Assembly: GCA_963712995.1 (NCBI GenBank) | Contig: CAVQKH010000028.1 | Span: 1-64,000, forward strand | Reading direction: 5' to 3' | DNA length: 64,000 nucleotides | From: GCA-003244245 sp963712995 | GTDB lineage: Bacteria; Actinomycetota; Actinomycetes; Mycobacteriales; Pseudonocardiaceae | In this document: in pieces, positions 25,012 through 33,799 of the stretch | Numbering within the stretch: the stretch's first letter is position 1 | How the letters are laid out: every line of letters starts with the position of its first letter | The notes under the pieces: generated by a model | What the model was told of the DNA's origin: nothing | Seen by the model: only the letters and a program-made list of their open reading frames with translations | Databases searched by the model: none | Position numbers and translations under genes: made by a program

Positions 25012-27042
25012 ATGTCCAGTGGGCCGTTCGGTTCCGGGTTCGACCCGCTCGAGGATTTCGTGAGCCGGCTCGTCGGTGGCCTTGAGCAGTCGCTTGGCGG
25101 GGTGACCCGGTCGGGCTCCTCTACCAAGCGGCTGGACCACTATGGCCGTGACCTCACGGCCGCGGCCCGCGCGGGCCGCCTCGATCCGGTCATCGGGCGG
25201 GAGAACGAGGTCGAGCAGGTGCTCGAGGTGCTCTCGCGGCGGACCAAGAACAACCCGGTGCTGATCGGCGACCCCGGCGTCGGCAAGACCGCGATCGTCG
25301 AGGGTATCGCCCAGCGGATCGCTGAGGGCGCGGTCCCGGAGCCGCTGCGCAACCGGCGGATGATCGCGCTCGATCTGGCGGGAATGGTGGCGGGCAGCAA
25401 GTACCGGGGCGAGTTCGAGGAACGGCTCACAGCGGTGATCGACGAGGTGACCGCCGCCGCCCGGACGGTGGTGCTGTTTCTCGACGAGCTGCACACGGTG
25501 ATCGGTGCCGGCGCCGGCGAGGGCGCTGCGATGGACGCCGCCAGCATGCTCAAGCCCGCTCTGGCCCGAGGGGATCTGCAGGTGGTCGGGGCTACCACCG
25601 TCGATGAGTACCGCCGGTATATCGAGCGGGACCCGGCGCTGGAACGACGGTTCCAGCCCATCCTGGTCGCCGAGTCGAGCGTTGAGGACACCATCGCCAT
25701 CCTGCGCGGCCTGCGCAAGCGCTACGAGTCGCATCATCGGGTGCGCATCACCGACGAGGCCACCACCGCCGCCGCCCACCTGTCCGACCGTTATCTCACC
25801 GACCGGTTCCTGCCGGACAAGGCAATCGATCTGATCGACAGGGCCAGCGCGCGGGTCCGGATGCAAGCGCAGGCACCGAGCAAGGACACCCAGGCGCTTG
25901 CGCAGCGCGCCGAGCAGCTCAGCCGGGCCAAGGACGTTGCGGTCGACGCCGAGGACTACGAGCGGGCCGAGGCGCTGACCCGGGAACTCGACCGGGCGAT
26001 CATGGAGCTGAGTGCCGCCCGCGCCGGCCCCACGCACCCGCCGACGGTCGACGCTGACGATGTCGCCGACGTCGTCGCGCGCAGCACCGGCATCCCGGTC
26101 TCCCAGCTCACCGAGGTGCAGCGGCACCAGCTGCTGCACCTGGAGGAACAGCTGCGGGGCCGCGTCGTCGGGCAGGACGAGGCGGTTGAGGTGGTCGCGG
26201 ATGCGGTCCGGGCCAGCCGCGCCGGCCTGAACCATCCGGACCGGCCAGTCGGGTCGTTCCTGTTCCTGGGACCCACCGGGGTGGGCAAGACCGAGCTGGC
26301 CCGGGCACTGGCGCAGACCCTGTTCGGGTCGGAGCGCTCGCTCGTCCGCATCGATATGAGCGAGTTTCAGGACAGGCACACCGTGTCCCGGCTCATCGGC
26401 GCGCCACCCGGCTACCTCGGCCACGAGGAGGCCGGCCAGCTCACCGACGCGGTCCACCGCACCCCCTACACCGTGGTGCTGCTCGATGAGATCGAGAAGG
26501 CGCACGCCGACGTCACGAACATCCTGCTGCAGGTCTTCGAGGACGGCCGGCTCACCGACGCCCGAGGCAAGACCACGAACTTCGCCAACACGGTGATCAT
26601 TATGACCAGCAACCTCGGCGCCGAGGCGCTGCTGGCCGCGACGAGCACGGGGCGATCAGTCGAGGATGTGCGGGAAGGCCTGATGGCCAGTGTCCGGCGG
26701 CACTTCCGGCCGGAATTCCTCAACCGCATCGACGAGATCGTCCTGTTCCGCGGCCTCGATCGCCCCCAGCTCCGCTCGATCACCGAGCTGCTGCTGGCGC
26801 AGACCCGCCAGCGCCTGCACACGCGGTCCATCACCCTGCGCCTCGACGACCGTGCCATCGACTGGATCGTCGACCGTGGCTACCAACCTGAGTTCGGGGC
26901 ACGGCCACTGCGCCGGGTCATCGGACGTGAACTGGACCGGAAACTGTCGCGGATGCTGCTCGCCGGCGACCTCAGAGATGGTCAAGACGTGCTCGGCACC
27001 GTCGTCGACGGGACGCTGGTGCTCACCGTCACCGATCCGTGA
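25012..27042 (+). CDS. ClpC-like AAA+ unfoldase lacking the Clp N domain
   Basis: This is a 676-aa protein with two AAA+ modules. Module 1 has G-D-P-G-V-G-K-T and L-F-L-D-E-L-H-T; module 2 has G-P-T-G-V-G-K-T and V-L-L-D-E-I-E-K-A, plus the C-terminal D2 part. A UVR-like segment (Y-E-R-A-E-A-L-T-R-E-L-D) between them indicates ClpC rather than ClpB. The usual 150-residue double Clp-N domain is absent: the first 30 residues are a short Gly/Ser segment. ATG 25012 follows GAGGAGG. An L-G-F/I-G-F type ClpP loop was not identified. It could be an adaptor-independent unfoldase or a stress chaperone. Confidence 0.9.
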   Translation: MSSGPFGSGFDPLEDFVSRLVGGLEQSLGGVTRSGSSTKRLDHYGRDLTAAARAGRLDPVIGRENEVEQVLEVLSRRTKNNPVLIGDPGVGKTAIVEGIAQRIAEGAVPEPLRNRRMIALDLAGMVAGSKYRGEFEERLTAVIDEVTAAARTVVLFLDELHTVIGAGAGEGAAMDAASMLKPALARGDLQVVGATTVDEYRRYIERDPALERRFQPILVAESSVEDTIAILRGLRKRYESHHRVRITDEATTAAAHLSDRYLTDRFLPDKAIDLIDRASARVRMQAQAPSKDTQALAQRAEQLSRAKDVAVDAEDYERAEALTRELDRAIMELSAARAGPTHPPTVDADDVADVVARSTGIPVSQLTEVQRHQLLHLEEQLRGRVVGQDEAVEVVADAVRASRAGLNHPDRPVGSFLFLGPTGVGKTELARALAQTLFGSERSLVRIDMSEFQDRHTVSRLIGAPPGYLGHEEAGQLTDAVHRTPYTVVLLDEIEKAHADVTNILLQVFEDGRLTDARGKTTNFANTVIIMTSNLGAEALLAATSTGRSVEDVREGLMASVRRHFRPEFLNRIDEIVLFRGLDRPQLRSITELLLAQTRQRLHTRSITLRLDDRAIDWIVDRGYQPEFGARPLRRVIGRELDRKLSRMLLAGDLRDGQDVLGTVVDGTLVLTVTDP

Positions 27043-27085
27043 AACGCCACCTGATCGGGCGCCCGTCCCGTTCAGCATGATCTGC

Positions 27086-27111
27086 GGACCGCTCCCTCGA
27101 GGGAGCGGTCC
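27086..27111. terminator. Perfect 26-bp palindrome after the Clp gene
   Basis: The sequence ggaccgctccctcgagggag with its completing bases reads the same on both strands over 27086-27111. It can form an 11-bp stem with a TCGA loop, 43 bases after the Clp stop. A terminator is the simplest reading. The remaining 27112-27385 shows no gene. Confidence 0.75.
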
Positions 27112-27385
27112 AGTGAGCGTTCGTCCACACAGGGATCAGCCTCCGGCTGTATGACGCCTCTGTCGGGCCACCCCTGTGTCCCCCCCATCAGACCGACAGC
27201 TCCCTGGACCGCCCCCAGCCCGTACCCCCGGCATGTTATGGAAAGAATACCCTCAGATGCGGTGGAAAGACCCCCAGCTCGCACTCACGATCCAGGACAC
27301 CGGACCAGGTCCGGACAGGGCCTATATCGATGCTGGTTAAGATACGTGCGTGACTCTCCGAGGTCGGACAACACCGGACGTGTGA

Positions 27386-30202
27386 GTGGATCCTCAGTGC
27401 CAGGGCAAGGAACCTGGGAACCCGGTTGCGGAGTTCTGTGCTGGATTGAGGCGGTTGCAAGAGGGCGCCGGACTCGACCGGGCGACACTGGCTCGTCGAG
27501 TGCGCTACAGCCGTTCCCAGCTGTATACGATCTTGGATGGAAAGATCAGTCGGCCACCGGACTGGGGGCGGTTGGTCGAGCCCCTGGTCCGGGTGTGCAC
27601 CGGTGACGACGAGCAGGCTGTCAATAGCTGGCGTCGACGACACGAGGTGCTCTCAGAGGTGCACCATGCACTGCGACACCAAACCAGTCGTGACACCACA
27701 CCCAGGTTGGCGCCGGTAGCGCCGGCGCAGCTGCCTGCGGACGTGGATGGATTCACCGGTCGGACACAGGAGCTGGCCGACCTCGACCAGCTCCTGGTTG
27801 CCACCGCCCAGCAGACCGGTGCGGCAGGCGGGGACTCCACGGCAGCGGTGATCTCCGCGATCTCGGGTACCGCCGGAGTGGGTAAGACCGCGCTGGCGCT
27901 GCGATGGGCGCATCGGGTCCGAGGCGCCTATCCCGACGGACAGTTGTACGTCAACCTGCGTGGCTACGACCCTGACCAACCTGTGTCAGCGGGGGATGTG
28001 CTGGCCGGGTTCCTGCGTGCGCTCGGTCTGGCCGGACCGGAGATTCCCCTGGAAATGGAGGAGCGCGCTGCCGCCTACCGCAGCCTGCTCAATGGGCGGC
28101 GGGTACTGGTGGTGCTGGACAACGCTGCCACCGTCGAGCAGATCCGGCCGTTACTGCCCGGGACCGCATCGTCGTTGGTACTGGTGACCAGCCGGGACTC
28201 CCTCGCTGGGCTGGTGGCCCGGCACGGCGCCCGGCGCGTGAATCTGGGTCCGCTGCCTGCCGAGGATGCGGTCATGCTGCTGCGGGCGCTGATCGGGAGG
28301 CGGACCGACGCCGAACCCGAGGCTGCCGCCATGCTGGCGCAGCAGTGTGTGCGGCTGCCGCTGGCGTTGCGGGTGGCCGCTGAACTGGCCGCCGCCCGTC
28401 CGGACACCAGCCTTGCTGAGCTGGTCACCGAGTTGGGCGACGAGCATCGGCGGCTGGAGCTGCTCGACGCCGGTGGTGATCCCCGCACGGCTGTCCGCGG
28501 TGTCTTCTCCTGGTCCTACCGGCATCTACCGGCGGACGCAGCGCGGATGTTCCGGCTGATCGGCTTGCACCCGGGTCCCGACCTCGACCCCTACGCTGCC
28601 GCCATTCTCGCCGACGTCAGTCTCACACGGGCCCACCATCTGCTTGAGCTGCTTGTTCGGGCGCACCTCATCCAGCTCACCCGCTGCAACCGCCATAGCA
28701 TGCACGACCTGCTGCGCGCCTATGCCACCTACCTCGCAGCCGAAGAGGACCCCGAGCAGATGCGGCAGGCGGCGCTGACCCGACTGTTCGATCACTACCT
28801 GAACACCACGGCAACCGCGGTGGATACCCTCGTTCCCGGCTCCCAGGATCGCCCGCCGCCTCGCATGCAGTCCCCGACCACCCCTTCGGTGGCCGACCCG
28901 GCCACAGCACGGGCTTGGCTGGATGCCGAACGGGCGACCCTCGTGACCGTCACCGCCTATACCGCTGCACACGGCTGGCCCGACCACGCCACCCGTCTCG
29001 CCACCACTGTGTACTGCTACCTGGAAAACGGTGGGCACTACCTCGACGCCCTGACCGTCCTCACCTATGCCCGCCACGCCGCTCGCCAGACCAACGACGC
29101 ATCCACCGAAGCCCGCGCACTGACCAACCTCGGCCTCGTCTACTTCTGGCAGGCTCGTTACCAGCAGGCTGCCGAGCACCACGACCAAGCCCTGGCCCTG
29201 TACCGCGAAATCGGTGACCATGCCGGCGAGGCCGACGCACTGACCCGCCTCGGCCTCGTCTACCAGCAGCAAGGCCACGACCAGCAGGCCAGTGAGCATC
29301 ACCAGCAGGCTTTGGCCCTGTTCCGCGAGATCGGTCACCGGGACGGTGAAGCCAATGTGCTCGACGATATCGGCGTCGCCTACTGGCATCAGGGTCGATA
29401 CGGACCGGCCGTCGAACATCTCGAGCAGGCCCTGGCCCTGTTCCGCGAACTCGACCACCGGGTCGGCGAAGCCCACGCGCTGGGCTACCTCGGCCTCGTC
29501 CATCAGCGGTTGGGCCATTACGAACAGGCCGACGAACATCTCGAGCAGGCCCTGGCCCTGTTCCGCGAACTCGACCACCGGGTCGGCGAAGCCCGCGCGC
29601 TGGCCATCCTCGGTAGCGTCGAGGCGCGGCAGGGCCGCTATGAGCAGGCCGACGAGCATCTTGAGCAGGCCCTGGCCCTGTTCCGCGAACTCGGCGACCG
29701 GATCGGCGAAGCCGATGCGCTGGCCACTTTCGGCGAGGTCCACCAGCGGCAAGGTCACAACCAGCAGGCCGCCGACCACCAGCAGCAGGCCCTGGCTCTG
29801 TACCAGGAGATCGGCCACCCGGCCGGCGAGGCCCGCGCCCTCAACAACCTCGGTGAGATCCGCCACGTCACCGGGCAGCTTCGCGCGGCACTGCGCCAGC
29901 ACACCGCCGCGCTCACCCTGGCCACCCAGATCGGTGACCGCTACGAACAGGCCCGTGCGCACAACGGGCTCGCCCACACCCACCTCGCCACCGGCGACCC
30001 CGACCTGGCCCGCCACCACTGGCAACAGGCGCTCACCTGCTATACCGACCTCGGTATCCCAGACGCAGAGGACATCCGCACGCATCTGGCGACCATGCCG
30101 CCCGATGGCGAGAGGTCCCAGCAGCTCACCTCGAACCCGGCGCCACAGACCACTCACCCGGGGAGCACGCGGAGCAGATCAGGCCGCAGGCTGACCACGT
30201 GA
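27386..30202 (+). CDS. XRE/NB-ARC/TPR regulator-like STAND ATPase
   Basis: This is a 938-aa protein. Residues 12-60 are an XRE-like HTH (L-A-R-R-V-R-Y-S-R-S-Q-L-Y-T-I-L-D-G-K). F-T-G-R-T-Q-E-L opens the NB-ARC ATPase, with Walker A G-T-A-G-V-G-K-T near 161 and Walker B L-V-V-L-D-N near 240, then a winged-helix part (M-H-D-L-L-R-A-Y). Residues about 575-880 are seven or more TPR units of 40 aa (A-L-x-x-L-G-x-V and A-L-A-L-F-R-E). This is the SARP-like or AfsR-like STAND layout without a SARP domain; such proteins oligomerise on a signal. The target is unknown. Several TPR units are nearly identical at DNA level. Confidence 0.88.
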   Translation: MDPQCQGKEPGNPVAEFCAGLRRLQEGAGLDRATLARRVRYSRSQLYTILDGKISRPPDWGRLVEPLVRVCTGDDEQAVNSWRRRHEVLSEVHHALRHQTSRDTTPRLAPVAPAQLPADVDGFTGRTQELADLDQLLVATAQQTGAAGGDSTAAVISAISGTAGVGKTALALRWAHRVRGAYPDGQLYVNLRGYDPDQPVSAGDVLAGFLRALGLAGPEIPLEMEERAAAYRSLLNGRRVLVVLDNAATVEQIRPLLPGTASSLVLVTSRDSLAGLVARHGARRVNLGPLPAEDAVMLLRALIGRRTDAEPEAAAMLAQQCVRLPLALRVAAELAAARPDTSLAELVTELGDEHRRLELLDAGGDPRTAVRGVFSWSYRHLPADAARMFRLIGLHPGPDLDPYAAAILADVSLTRAHHLLELLVRAHLIQLTRCNRHSMHDLLRAYATYLAAEEDPEQMRQAALTRLFDHYLNTTATAVDTLVPGSQDRPPPRMQSPTTPSVADPATARAWLDAERATLVTVTAYTAAHGWPDHATRLATTVYCYLENGGHYLDALTVLTYARHAARQTNDASTEARALTNLGLVYFWQARYQQAAEHHDQALALYREIGDHAGEADALTRLGLVYQQQGHDQQASEHHQQALALFREIGHRDGEANVLDDIGVAYWHQGRYGPAVEHLEQALALFRELDHRVGEAHALGYLGLVHQRLGHYEQADEHLEQALALFRELDHRVGEARALAILGSVEARQGRYEQADEHLEQALALFRELGDRIGEADALATFGEVHQRQGHNQQAADHQQQALALYQEIGHPAGEARALNNLGEIRHVTGQLRAALRQHTAALTLATQIGDRYEQARAHNGLAHTHLATGDPDLARHHWQQALTCYTDLGIPDAEDIRTHLATMPPDGERSQQLTSNPAPQTTHPGSTRSRSGRRLTT
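29414..29773 (+). repeat. Three 120-bp TPR-coding tandem repeats
   Basis: Units begin at 29414, 29534 and 29654. The first two share a long identical block (gaacatctcgagcaggccct and onward) over about 60 bases; the third differs at a few positions. Each encodes one 40-residue TPR pair unit. This points to recent repeat amplification in the sensor part. Confidence 0.85.
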
Positions 30203-30284
30203 TAGCCGAGAAACACACGTAGAGCGCCTCGGAGGCCGGTTACGCCAGTTCGATGACCAGCAGGGCGGGGGCGGAGCAAGCCTC

Positions 30285-30445
30285 TTTTATGTTCACGCCC
30301 AGTTCCAGGCCGTCGCCCAACTCCTCCACACGGCCGACCACGGTGGGCAGATCACCAGGCGCCTGTTGGTCGCGTGGGCCGAACTCGGGCAGCTGGCGGG
30401 ATGGATGGCCGCCGATGCCGAACGCCACGCCATATCAGTGGTCAC
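30285..30445 (+). pseudogene. XRE-type regulator remnant
   Basis: The frame reads F-Y-V-H-A-Q-F-Q-A-V-A-Q-L-L-H-T-A, then L-L-V-A-W-A-E-L-G-Q-L-A-G-W-M-A-A-D-A-E-R-H, the typical mid-region of HTH/TPR-type transcriptional regulators of this order (A-Q-L-A-G-W-M pattern). No start, HTH or C-terminal half is present, and sequence character changes after about 30450. The neighbouring 30446-30595 has no supported gene. Confidence 0.5.
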
Positions 30446-30595
30446 CGCCGGAAGTCCATCGGGAGTTGACTTGACGGCAGGTCAGCTGCGCAGCGACGGT
30501 GCGCGCCGTGAACGCGACATCACCGACATCCCGGGCGCGAAAAACGTCGGTGACGTCTCGTTCACGGCACCCGACGGACTTCGGGAGCCGACCAC

Positions 30596-30685
30596 TTAGA
30601 CGGTGCTGGTCGGCTCGTCCCAGAGCCAGTTGAGGAGGTTGGAGTCGTCGTAGGAGAGCACCGCCGGTGCTGGCTCGGCGAGCAC
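30596..30685 (-). CDS. Candidate 29-aa peptide near a RiPP-type methyltransferase
   Basis: From GTG 30685 the frame encodes V-L-A-E-P-A-P-A-V-L-S-Y-D-D-S-N-L-L-N-W, then L-W-D-E-P-T-S-T-V and TAA. Of 29 codons about 27 end in G or C, so this strand and frame are almost certainly protein-coding now or recently. AGGTGA lies six bases before the GTG. It is in the same frame as the preceding short gene, separated by that gene's TGA, so it might also be the tail of one longer broken gene. An Asp/Glu/Trp-rich, Ser/Thr-ending peptide fits a modified-peptide core only as speculation. Confidence 0.4.
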   Translation of the reverse strand: MLAEPAPAVLSYDDSNLLNWLWDEPTSTV

Positions 30686-30697
30686 AGCAGAGTCACC

Positions 30698-30796
30698 TCA
30701 GTCGTGCCAGGCGTTGAGCAGCGCCGCACGATTGGTTGGTGGCCGCAAAGGGGGGCGACGTTCCAAGAGTTCGCTGAGTTCGGCACGCACCCTCAT
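30698..30796 (-). CDS. Candidate 32-aa peptide between methyltransferase and the shorter frame
   Basis: ATG 30796 begins M-R-V-R-A-E-L-S-E-L-L-E-R-R-P-P-L-R and ends A-A-L-L-N-A-W-H-D. TTG 30838 would extend it by 14 residues and has a weak GGG-rich site. Its end L-L-N-A-W-H-D echoes L-L-N-W-L-W-D-E in the following frame. It lies 58 bases after the methyltransferase stop. It could be a gene remnant or a leader-like peptide. No family is recognised. Confidence 0.35.
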   Translation of the reverse strand: MRVRAELSELLERRPPLRPPTNRAALLNAWHD

Positions 30797-30854
30797 CGAC
30801 GGGTTCGACGTGGATGTGCCTGACGCTGCGGTCAATGTCAGCCACCCTTGATCG

Positions 30855-31808
30855 CTAGCGCGGTGCGTCGGGAGGGGGCTCTGCGGTGTCGGCGGTGACG
30901 GGTAGCAGCCAGCTCGGGCCGTTCGGGCTGCCGAACCAGACGGTGCGCCGGGTGGGGGTGGCGGTGAGCCCGAACTCGTGCCACTGCGGGCAGCCGAGGT
31001 CGGCCCACTGCTGCCATGCGGTCTCGACGTGCGCCCACAGCGGCGTGGGTCCGGCCTCCCGCACGTGGTAGCGGGCCTCGGAGTCCGGTTCGCGGATGAC
31101 CTCGGCCCATGACCCGTCCGGGGCGCGGAGCTCGGTGACGGTGGCGCCGTCCCCGTCTCCGGACTCACGGCGCCACATGCTGCGGAAGACACCATGCGGG
31201 AGGTGGAGCTGAGCCAGGAACGGGAACCGGGAGCCGCCGTCGAGCTGGGCGGGGGCGACCATCGTGGTGCGAGTGGTCGGCGCGGCGTCGGTGCGCCGGG
31301 GGCGGTCGTAGGGGCCGTGCTCGGGCAGGCCCGCGATGCCGTCGATGGCGGCCAGGGTGGCGGCGGTGTAGCCGAGCCTCGTGAGCCGGTCACGGGCGCT
31401 CTCGACGAGGTGGGGGTCAACGTCGACGGAGTAGACGTTCGCAGCTCCGAGGCGGTGGGACAGGAGGGCGGCGTTGTATCCGGTGCCGGTGCCGATCTCG
31501 AGCACGCGCATACCGTCGGTGACGTCGAGCGCCTCGAGCATGCGGATCATGAGGTCGGGCTTGGTCGAGCTGGACACCGCCGCCTGCGTGCCCCGGTCGG
31601 CGAAGTCCGCCGCCACCTGCGTCACCAACGTTGTCCGTGAGTACACCAACTCCAACCAGCGCCTGACGCTGTCCGGGTCCTCGGGTTCGTGCAGGGTCCA
31701 GCGCCGCGAGCGGCCCTGCTGATCATCGGTGTAGTAACGTGGCACGAACACGTGCCGTGGCACCTCCTGCACGGCTGCCCGCCATTCCGGGGTGTGCATC
31801 TTTCCCAC
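30855..31808 (-). CDS. Protein-isoaspartate-type methyltransferase of the ATP-grasp RiPP maturase group, possibly with internal deletion
   Basis: This is a 317-aa protein. It opens W-R-A-A-V-Q-E-V-P-R-H-V-F-V-P-R, then S-S-S-T-K-P-D-L-M-I-R-M-L and the SAM motif V-L-E-I-G-T-G-T-G-Y-N-A-A-L-L. The C-terminal part (A-P-D-G-S-W-A-E-V, then G-P-T-P-L-W, W-F-G-S-P-N-G-P) is the pattern of methyltransferases that travel with ATP-grasp peptide maturases (graspetide-like systems). Between G-P-Y-D-R and P-R-R-T-D-A the usual later SAM-fold strands appear to be missing, although the frame is kept. No ATP-grasp ligase lies nearby: the next gene is a permease. It is either an orphan or the remainder of a lost cluster. 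Confidence 0.65.
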   Translation of the reverse strand: MGKMHTPEWRAAVQEVPRHVFVPRYYTDDQQGRSRRWTLHEPEDPDSVRRWLELVYSRTTLVTQVAADFADRGTQAAVSSSTKPDLMIRMLEALDVTDGMRVLEIGTGTGYNAALLSHRLGAANVYSVDVDPHLVESARDRLTRLGYTAATLAAIDGIAGLPEHGPYDRPRRTDAAPTTRTTMVAPAQLDGGSRFPFLAQLHLPHGVFRSMWRRESGDGDGATVTELRAPDGSWAEVIREPDSEARYHVREAGPTPLWAHVETAWQQWADLGCPQWHEFGLTATPTRRTVWFGSPNGPSWLLPVTADTAEPPPDAPR

Positions 31809-31911
31809 GGCGTCTGTCGCCGATGCACTTTAGCGCGTGGGCGGGTCGGGACCGCGCGGCTCTCAGCGTGCGGGTGTCGTGACCCTGCGCAGTCACCCGT
31901 CGAACTTCGGG

Positions 31912-33411
31912 TTAGGTGGACCGGCTGCCGCTCGCGGCCTTGTCAGGGGGCCGGGAGTAGTTGGGGTCGGTGCGCAGCCGGCTGTGCCTGGCGCCGTAGG
32001 CGAAGTACACGACGAACCCGACGGCCATCCACACGGCGAACCGGATCCAGGTAGCTCCTGGAAGGTTGAGCATCAGGTAGAACGAGGCCAGCACCGCGAG
32101 CACGGGGACGACCGGGACACCGGGACACCGGAACGCGCGGGGCAGATCCGGGCGGGTGCGGCGCAGCACCAGGACGCCGATGGCGACGAGGACGAAGGCG
32201 AACAAGGTACCGATGTTGACCAGCTCGGCCAGCTCGGACAGCGGCACGAACGTCGAGATGACAGCCACCGCGACACCGGTGGTGATCGTGGTACGGATCG
32301 GGGTGCCGAACCGCTGGTTCACGGTGGAGAACCCCGGGGGCAGCAACCGGTCGCGGCTCATCGCGAAGAAGACCCGGCTCTGACCCAGCAGCAGGATCAT
32401 CATGACGGTTGTCAGGCCCAGCAGCGCCCCCACCGAGATCACCGTCGCGAAGGCCGGCCTGCCGACCGAGCGGAAGGCCTCCGCCAGCGGCGCGTCGACC
32501 TTGATCGAGGTGTACTTCACCATCCCGGTGACCACCAGCGATACCGCGACGTAGAGCACCGTGCAGATGCCCAGTGAGCCGAGAATGCCGATGGGCATGT
32601 CCCGCTGCGGGTTCCTGGTCTCCTCCGCGGCGGTCGCGACGATGTCGAAACCGATGAACGCGAAGAACACCAGCGCGGCGCCGGTGAAGATGCCCGTGAC
32701 ACCGAAGGAGCCGGGTGCGAAACCGAGATCCTGCAGCAGCGACGGTGTACTTTCCGCGCCCCCGGCGGGTGGGGAGCCGGTCGGCGGGATGAAAGGTGAG
32801 TAGTTGCTGGCCTTGATGTAGAACAGCCCGGCCACGATGACGAACAGCACAACGACGATCTTGACGGCGACGATCACGATGTTCACCTGCGAGGAGACCT
32901 TGATCCCCAGGCAGATGATGGTGGTGAGGATCAGGACGATCACCGCGGCGATCAGGTTGTGCCCATCGCCGTAGGCCCAGGCCGGGATGGTGATGTCCAG
33001 CTGCTTCATCACGTCGGCGAAATAGGTCGACCAGCCGACGGCCACCGTAGCGGCGCCGAGAGCGAGCTCGAGGATGAGGTCCCAGCCGATGATCCATGCC
33101 ACCAGCTCGCCGAGGCTGGCGTAGGAGAAGGTGTATGCGGAGCCGGCCACCGGCACCGTGCTGGCGAACTCCGCGTAACACAGCGCGGCGAGCGCGCAGA
33201 CGAGGCCCGCGAAGACGAACGAGAGCGCGACGGCCGGGCCGGCCTGGACCCCGGCGGCCTTGCCGGTGAGCACGAAGATGCCGGTACCGATGACCACCCC
33301 CACCCCGAAGACGGTCAGATCGACCGGACCGAGCCGCTTGCGGAGCCGGTGCGCGGGTTCCTCGGTGTCCGCTATGGACTGTTCAATGCTCTTCGTACGC
33401 CCCAGATTCAT
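31912..33411 (-). CDS. APC-family amino acid permease, cationic amino acid transporter-like
   Basis: This is a 499-aa permease with about 12 helices. F-G-V-G-V-V-I-G-T-G-I-F-V-L-T-G is the substrate-binding TM1 motif. P-V-A-G-S-A-Y-T-F-S-Y and F-F-A-F-I-G-F-D-I-V-A-T-A-A-E-E in TM6 fit the cationic amino acid transporter subgroup. A C-terminal extra pair of helices follows P-R-A-F-R-C-P-G-V-P. ATG 33411 follows AGGAGG. It is preceded by two small genes on the same strand at short spacing and likely transcribed with them. The substrate is not certain. Confidence 0.9.
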   Translation of the reverse strand: MNLGRTKSIEQSIADTEEPAHRLRKRLGPVDLTVFGVGVVIGTGIFVLTGKAAGVQAGPAVALSFVFAGLVCALAALCYAEFASTVPVAGSAYTFSYASLGELVAWIIGWDLILELALGAATVAVGWSTYFADVMKQLDITIPAWAYGDGHNLIAAVIVLILTTIICLGIKVSSQVNIVIVAVKIVVVLFVIVAGLFYIKASNYSPFIPPTGSPPAGGAESTPSLLQDLGFAPGSFGVTGIFTGAALVFFAFIGFDIVATAAEETRNPQRDMPIGILGSLGICTVLYVAVSLVVTGMVKYTSIKVDAPLAEAFRSVGRPAFATVISVGALLGLTTVMMILLLGQSRVFFAMSRDRLLPPGFSTVNQRFGTPIRTTITTGVAVAVISTFVPLSELAELVNIGTLFAFVLVAIGVLVLRRTRPDLPRAFRCPGVPVVPVLAVLASFYLMLNLPGATWIRFAVWMAVGFVVYFAYGARHSRLRTDPNYSRPPDKAASGSRST

Positions 33412-33450
33412 GGCACACCTCCTCAGCCGGGTGGTGACGGCGGTGCGATG

Positions 33451-33759
33451 TCAGCCACGCCGAAGACTTCCGAGGTCTTGCGCCAGGCGACCCGCCTTCT
33501 CCGCCACCCACGCCGCGTAGATCTTGTAGTGCCGGATCGGAACCCCGAGTGCAGCCATCATCTGCCGGAGCGCGTTGCGATCTTCGACGATCTCGGCTGC
33601 CAACTCGGCGAGCACGTCACCGATATCCGAGTCCGGATACGCCCTCGCCATCCGGCGCGCCAACTCGACCATGCCGGTCTCGATAGCCAGGTGATCATTG
33701 AGATAGATGCCGAACAGGTCTGGCTCGGAGCGGTTCCGGGTGCCTGCAGATCCAGCCAT
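33451..33759 (-). CDS. Small helical hypothetical protein
   Basis: This is a 102-aa protein with AGGAGG before ATG 33759. It is mostly helical: L-F-G-I-Y-L-N-D-H-L-A-I-E-T-G-M-V-E-L-A-R-R, then D-V-L-A-E-L-A-A-E-I-V-E-D-R-N-A-L, then V-A-E-K-A-G-R-L. The spaced His and Glu (H-L-A-I-E and E-I-V-E-D) recall ferritin-like or hemerythrin-like four-helix bundles. No signal peptide. It lies 40 bases ahead of the permease gene on the same strand, so co-transcription is likely. Confidence 0.7.
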   Translation of the reverse strand: MAGSAGTRNRSEPDLFGIYLNDHLAIETGMVELARRMARAYPDSDIGDVLAELAAEIVEDRNALRQMMAALGVPIRHYKIYAAWVAEKAGRLAQDLGSLRRG

Positions 33760-33799
33760 GCTGCCTCCTGTAGGTCACCTGTCGTCACGGACAGGTGAA

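Noticed and set aside
24952..26505. Minus-strand frame opposite the Clp ATPase
   Set aside because: Shadow of a conserved gene in a GC-rich genome.
28526..30157. Long minus-strand frame opposite the NB-ARC/TPR gene
   Set aside because: It mirrors the TPR repeats and has no domain of its own.
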